Assembly (NCBI GenBank): GCA_913776405.1
Contig: CAJYOV010000381.1
Span: 1 to 6,300, forward strand
DNA: 6,300 nt
From: Pseudobdellovibrionaceae bacterium
GTDB lineage: Bacteria > Bdellovibrionota > Bdellovibrionia > Bdellovibrionales > JAMPXM01
Reading direction: 5' to 3'
Shown here piece after piece: positions 5,031 through 6,300 of the stretch. The position numbers and the translations under genes were made by a program. Position 1 is the stretch's first letter, and every line of letters begins with the position of its first letter. The notes below the pieces were generated by a model. That model ran no database searches, was not told where the DNA came from, and saw only the letters and a list, made by a program, of their open reading frames with translations.

Positions 5031-6300
5031 ATGGTTCGCACAGATGCACGAAAACAATTGGGTCTCAGAGTTGTAGCAACGGCAGTTGCTCTTGCCTCAT
5101 TCTCGGGATGTGCCACGTTGACCTCGACACAAGAAGCGGGGCTTGCGCCTTATCGCGAATCTGCTGTTGATGTCGTCAACCGAGCGCCAAGCTCGATGTC
5201 GATGCCGCAAGCCACTCAATCTGGCGAAACAATCGACAATACAACCCTTCGTGCAAAAGCCGACTACCACTTTACGCTTGCGGAGAGCTTGAGCCTCGAA
5301 GGTGAGAGCGCAAAGGCGATTGAAGAATACAAACTCACTCTCGTGTACGACCCTTCATCGGCCCAAGTTCGTCTTCGTCTCGCAGCGGAGTATGTAAAAT
5401 CGGGTTTGGTGTCTGAAGCTGTTGAACAGTGTAAAGCCGCACTCGAAGTTGATCCAAAGCATGAAGATGCACGACTTCTCTTAGGCGGTTTGTATTCGGC
5501 AATGCGCATGTACGACGAAGCGATCGCTCAGTACAAAGCGGTTTCGACGAATAATCCGCAGAACTTCGAAGCGCTACTCTTTACGGGCGCAATCCTCGCA
5601 GAACAAAAGAAGTATAAAGAAGCGATCGAGTTGTTCGAAGCGCTCGCAAAAAATACGGACAACCCAAATCCACACGTCGCTTACTACTACGTTGGCCGCA
5701 TCAAGCTTGAAGAGAACGCAAAAAACACGGCTGCGGCAGAAACAGCGTTCAAGAGCGCACTTACTGCAAAAACTGGCTACACCGACGCTTTGATCGCGCT
5801 CGGTAGCCTTTACGAAGGCACAGGCCGTAAACCGCAGACAATTTCGCTTTACCGCGATTTCCAAGAAAAGAGCGGTCCGAATTCGCAAGTGGCGGAAGAG
5901 CTTGCGCGCTTGTACATCGAGCAAAAGGATTACGCGAAAGCTTACGAGCAATTTGCGATCATGGAAGCGGCTGACAAAACAGACGTGAACGTGAAAGCGA
6001 AGATGGCGTTTATTCTCATCGAACAGCGTCGCTACGCGGACGCAATCGAAAAGCTTGAAAACGTTCTCGCTCTCGAACCTGATTCGGACAAGATCCGCTT
6101 TTACCTGGGTGCCGTGTTTGAAGAAGTGAAGGACTATAAGTCAGCGATGACTCATTTCCGTAAAGTTCCGGCGGGAAGCTCTTACTACAAAGAGTCTGTC
6201 ATTCACGCGTCGTACCTTCTAAAGCTTGAAGGCAATTACGATAAGGCGATTGCGACTATTGAAGAAGGCATCAAGCAAGACGCGGATCAGCCTCAGTTCT
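5031..6300 (+). CDS. Tetratricopeptide-repeat lipoprotein (3' end outside window)
   Basis: The frame runs from the ATG at 5031 to the right edge without a stop, giving 423 residues, so the gene is truncated by the window only. The N-terminus has a basic n-region (R3, R7, K8, R13), a hydrophobic core V-V-A-T-A-V-A-L-A-S-F at about 14-24, and a lipobox S-F-S-G-C with the lipidated Cys at 27. S-G before Cys fits signal peptidase II. A polar linker to about 70 leads into roughly ten 34-residue TPR units from about 75 to 419. They show repeated A.......G-x-x-x-x-A-x-x-x-[YF] patterns, for example Y-D-E-A-I-A-Q-Y at 161-168, Y-K-E-A-I-E-L-F at 195-202 and Y-A-D-A-I-E-K-L at 335-342. Such proteins are periplasmic scaffolds anchored in the inner or outer membrane; the partner is unknown. 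AAGGA sits almost against the ATG, with GGG 8 nt upstream as an alternative. There is no other in-frame start upstream before a TGA at 4995. Confidence 0.9.
   Translation, partial: MVRTDARKQLGLRVVATAVALASFSGCATLTSTQEAGLAPYRESAVDVVNRAPSSMSMPQATQSGETIDNTTLRAKADYHFTLAESLSLEGESAKAIEEYKLTLVYDPSSAQVRLRLAAEYVKSGLVSEAVEQCKAALEVDPKHEDARLLLGGLYSAMRMYDEAIAQYKAVSTNNPQNFEALLFTGAILAEQKKYKEAIELFEALAKNTDNPNPHVAYYYVGRIKLEENAKNTAAAETAFKSALTAKTGYTDALIALGSLYEGTGRKPQTISLYRDFQEKSGPNSQVAEELARLYIEQKDYAKAYEQFAIMEAADKTDVNVKAKMAFILIEQRRYADAIEKLENVLALEPDSDKIRFYLGAVFEEVKDYKSAMTHFRKVPAGSSYYKESVIHASYLLKLEGNYDKAIATIEEGIKQDADQPQF

Noticed and set aside
5574..5951. Minus-strand open frame opposite the TPR lipoprotein
   Set aside because: It is Arg/Phe/Cys-rich with no motif, and lies wholly inside a well-supported TPR coding region.

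Overview
The window looks like chromosomal DNA of a Gram-negative bacterium of roughly 50% GC. Most of its genes encode cell-envelope proteins: three exported, probable outer-membrane beta-barrel proteins, one lipoprotein and a pseudopilin-like membrane protein. The pair of paralogous barrel proteins sharing a C-D-W-F-G block, together with a free-standing PHB/PHA-accumulation-regulator DNA-binding domain and a very large TPR lipoprotein, would suit a Bdellovibrio-like deltaproteobacterium. That placement is an inference from gene style, not from a marker gene. I see no mobile element, CRISPR array, tRNA, rRNA or integration signature.

Layout. Positions 1-498 (+) hold the 3' end of a gene that enters from the left and resembles the C-terminal part of the COG3014 family. 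It converges on a long minus-strand block (517-3985). In transcription order that block is a PHA-regulator-type DNA-binding protein (3985 to 3443), a strong intrinsic terminator (3388-3417), a small outer-membrane beta-barrel protein (3297 to 2746), a hairpin at its 3' end, two tandem paralogous outer-membrane proteins (2567 to 1905 and 1827 to 1129), and a LOG-family phosphoribohydrolase (1098 to 517). The paralogue pair and the LOG gene have gaps of 77 and 30 bp and may be one transcription unit. A candidate promoter lies at 2692-2663.

A 371-bp region (4019-4389) separates the minus block from two plus-strand genes. The first (4390-4860) encodes an atypical GspG-like pseudopilin that lacks the usual Glu at mature position 5. 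The second (5031 to the right edge) encodes a long TPR lipoprotein that is cut by the window end and has no stop.

How the genes relate: the barrel proteins, the pseudopilin-like protein and the TPR lipoprotein all belong in the envelope. The LOG enzyme (nucleotide metabolism) and the DNA-binding regulator are cytoplasmic. There is no clear single pathway. Three gene starts were moved from the longest reading frame to internal codons because strong Shine-Dalgarno sequences sit in front of them (3297, 3985, 4390). The most interesting items are the non-canonical pseudopilin, the two competing hairpins over the translation start of the regulator, the duplicated barrel genes with a structured leader, and the unexplained 371-bp divergent spacer. 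None of these proves a new system.
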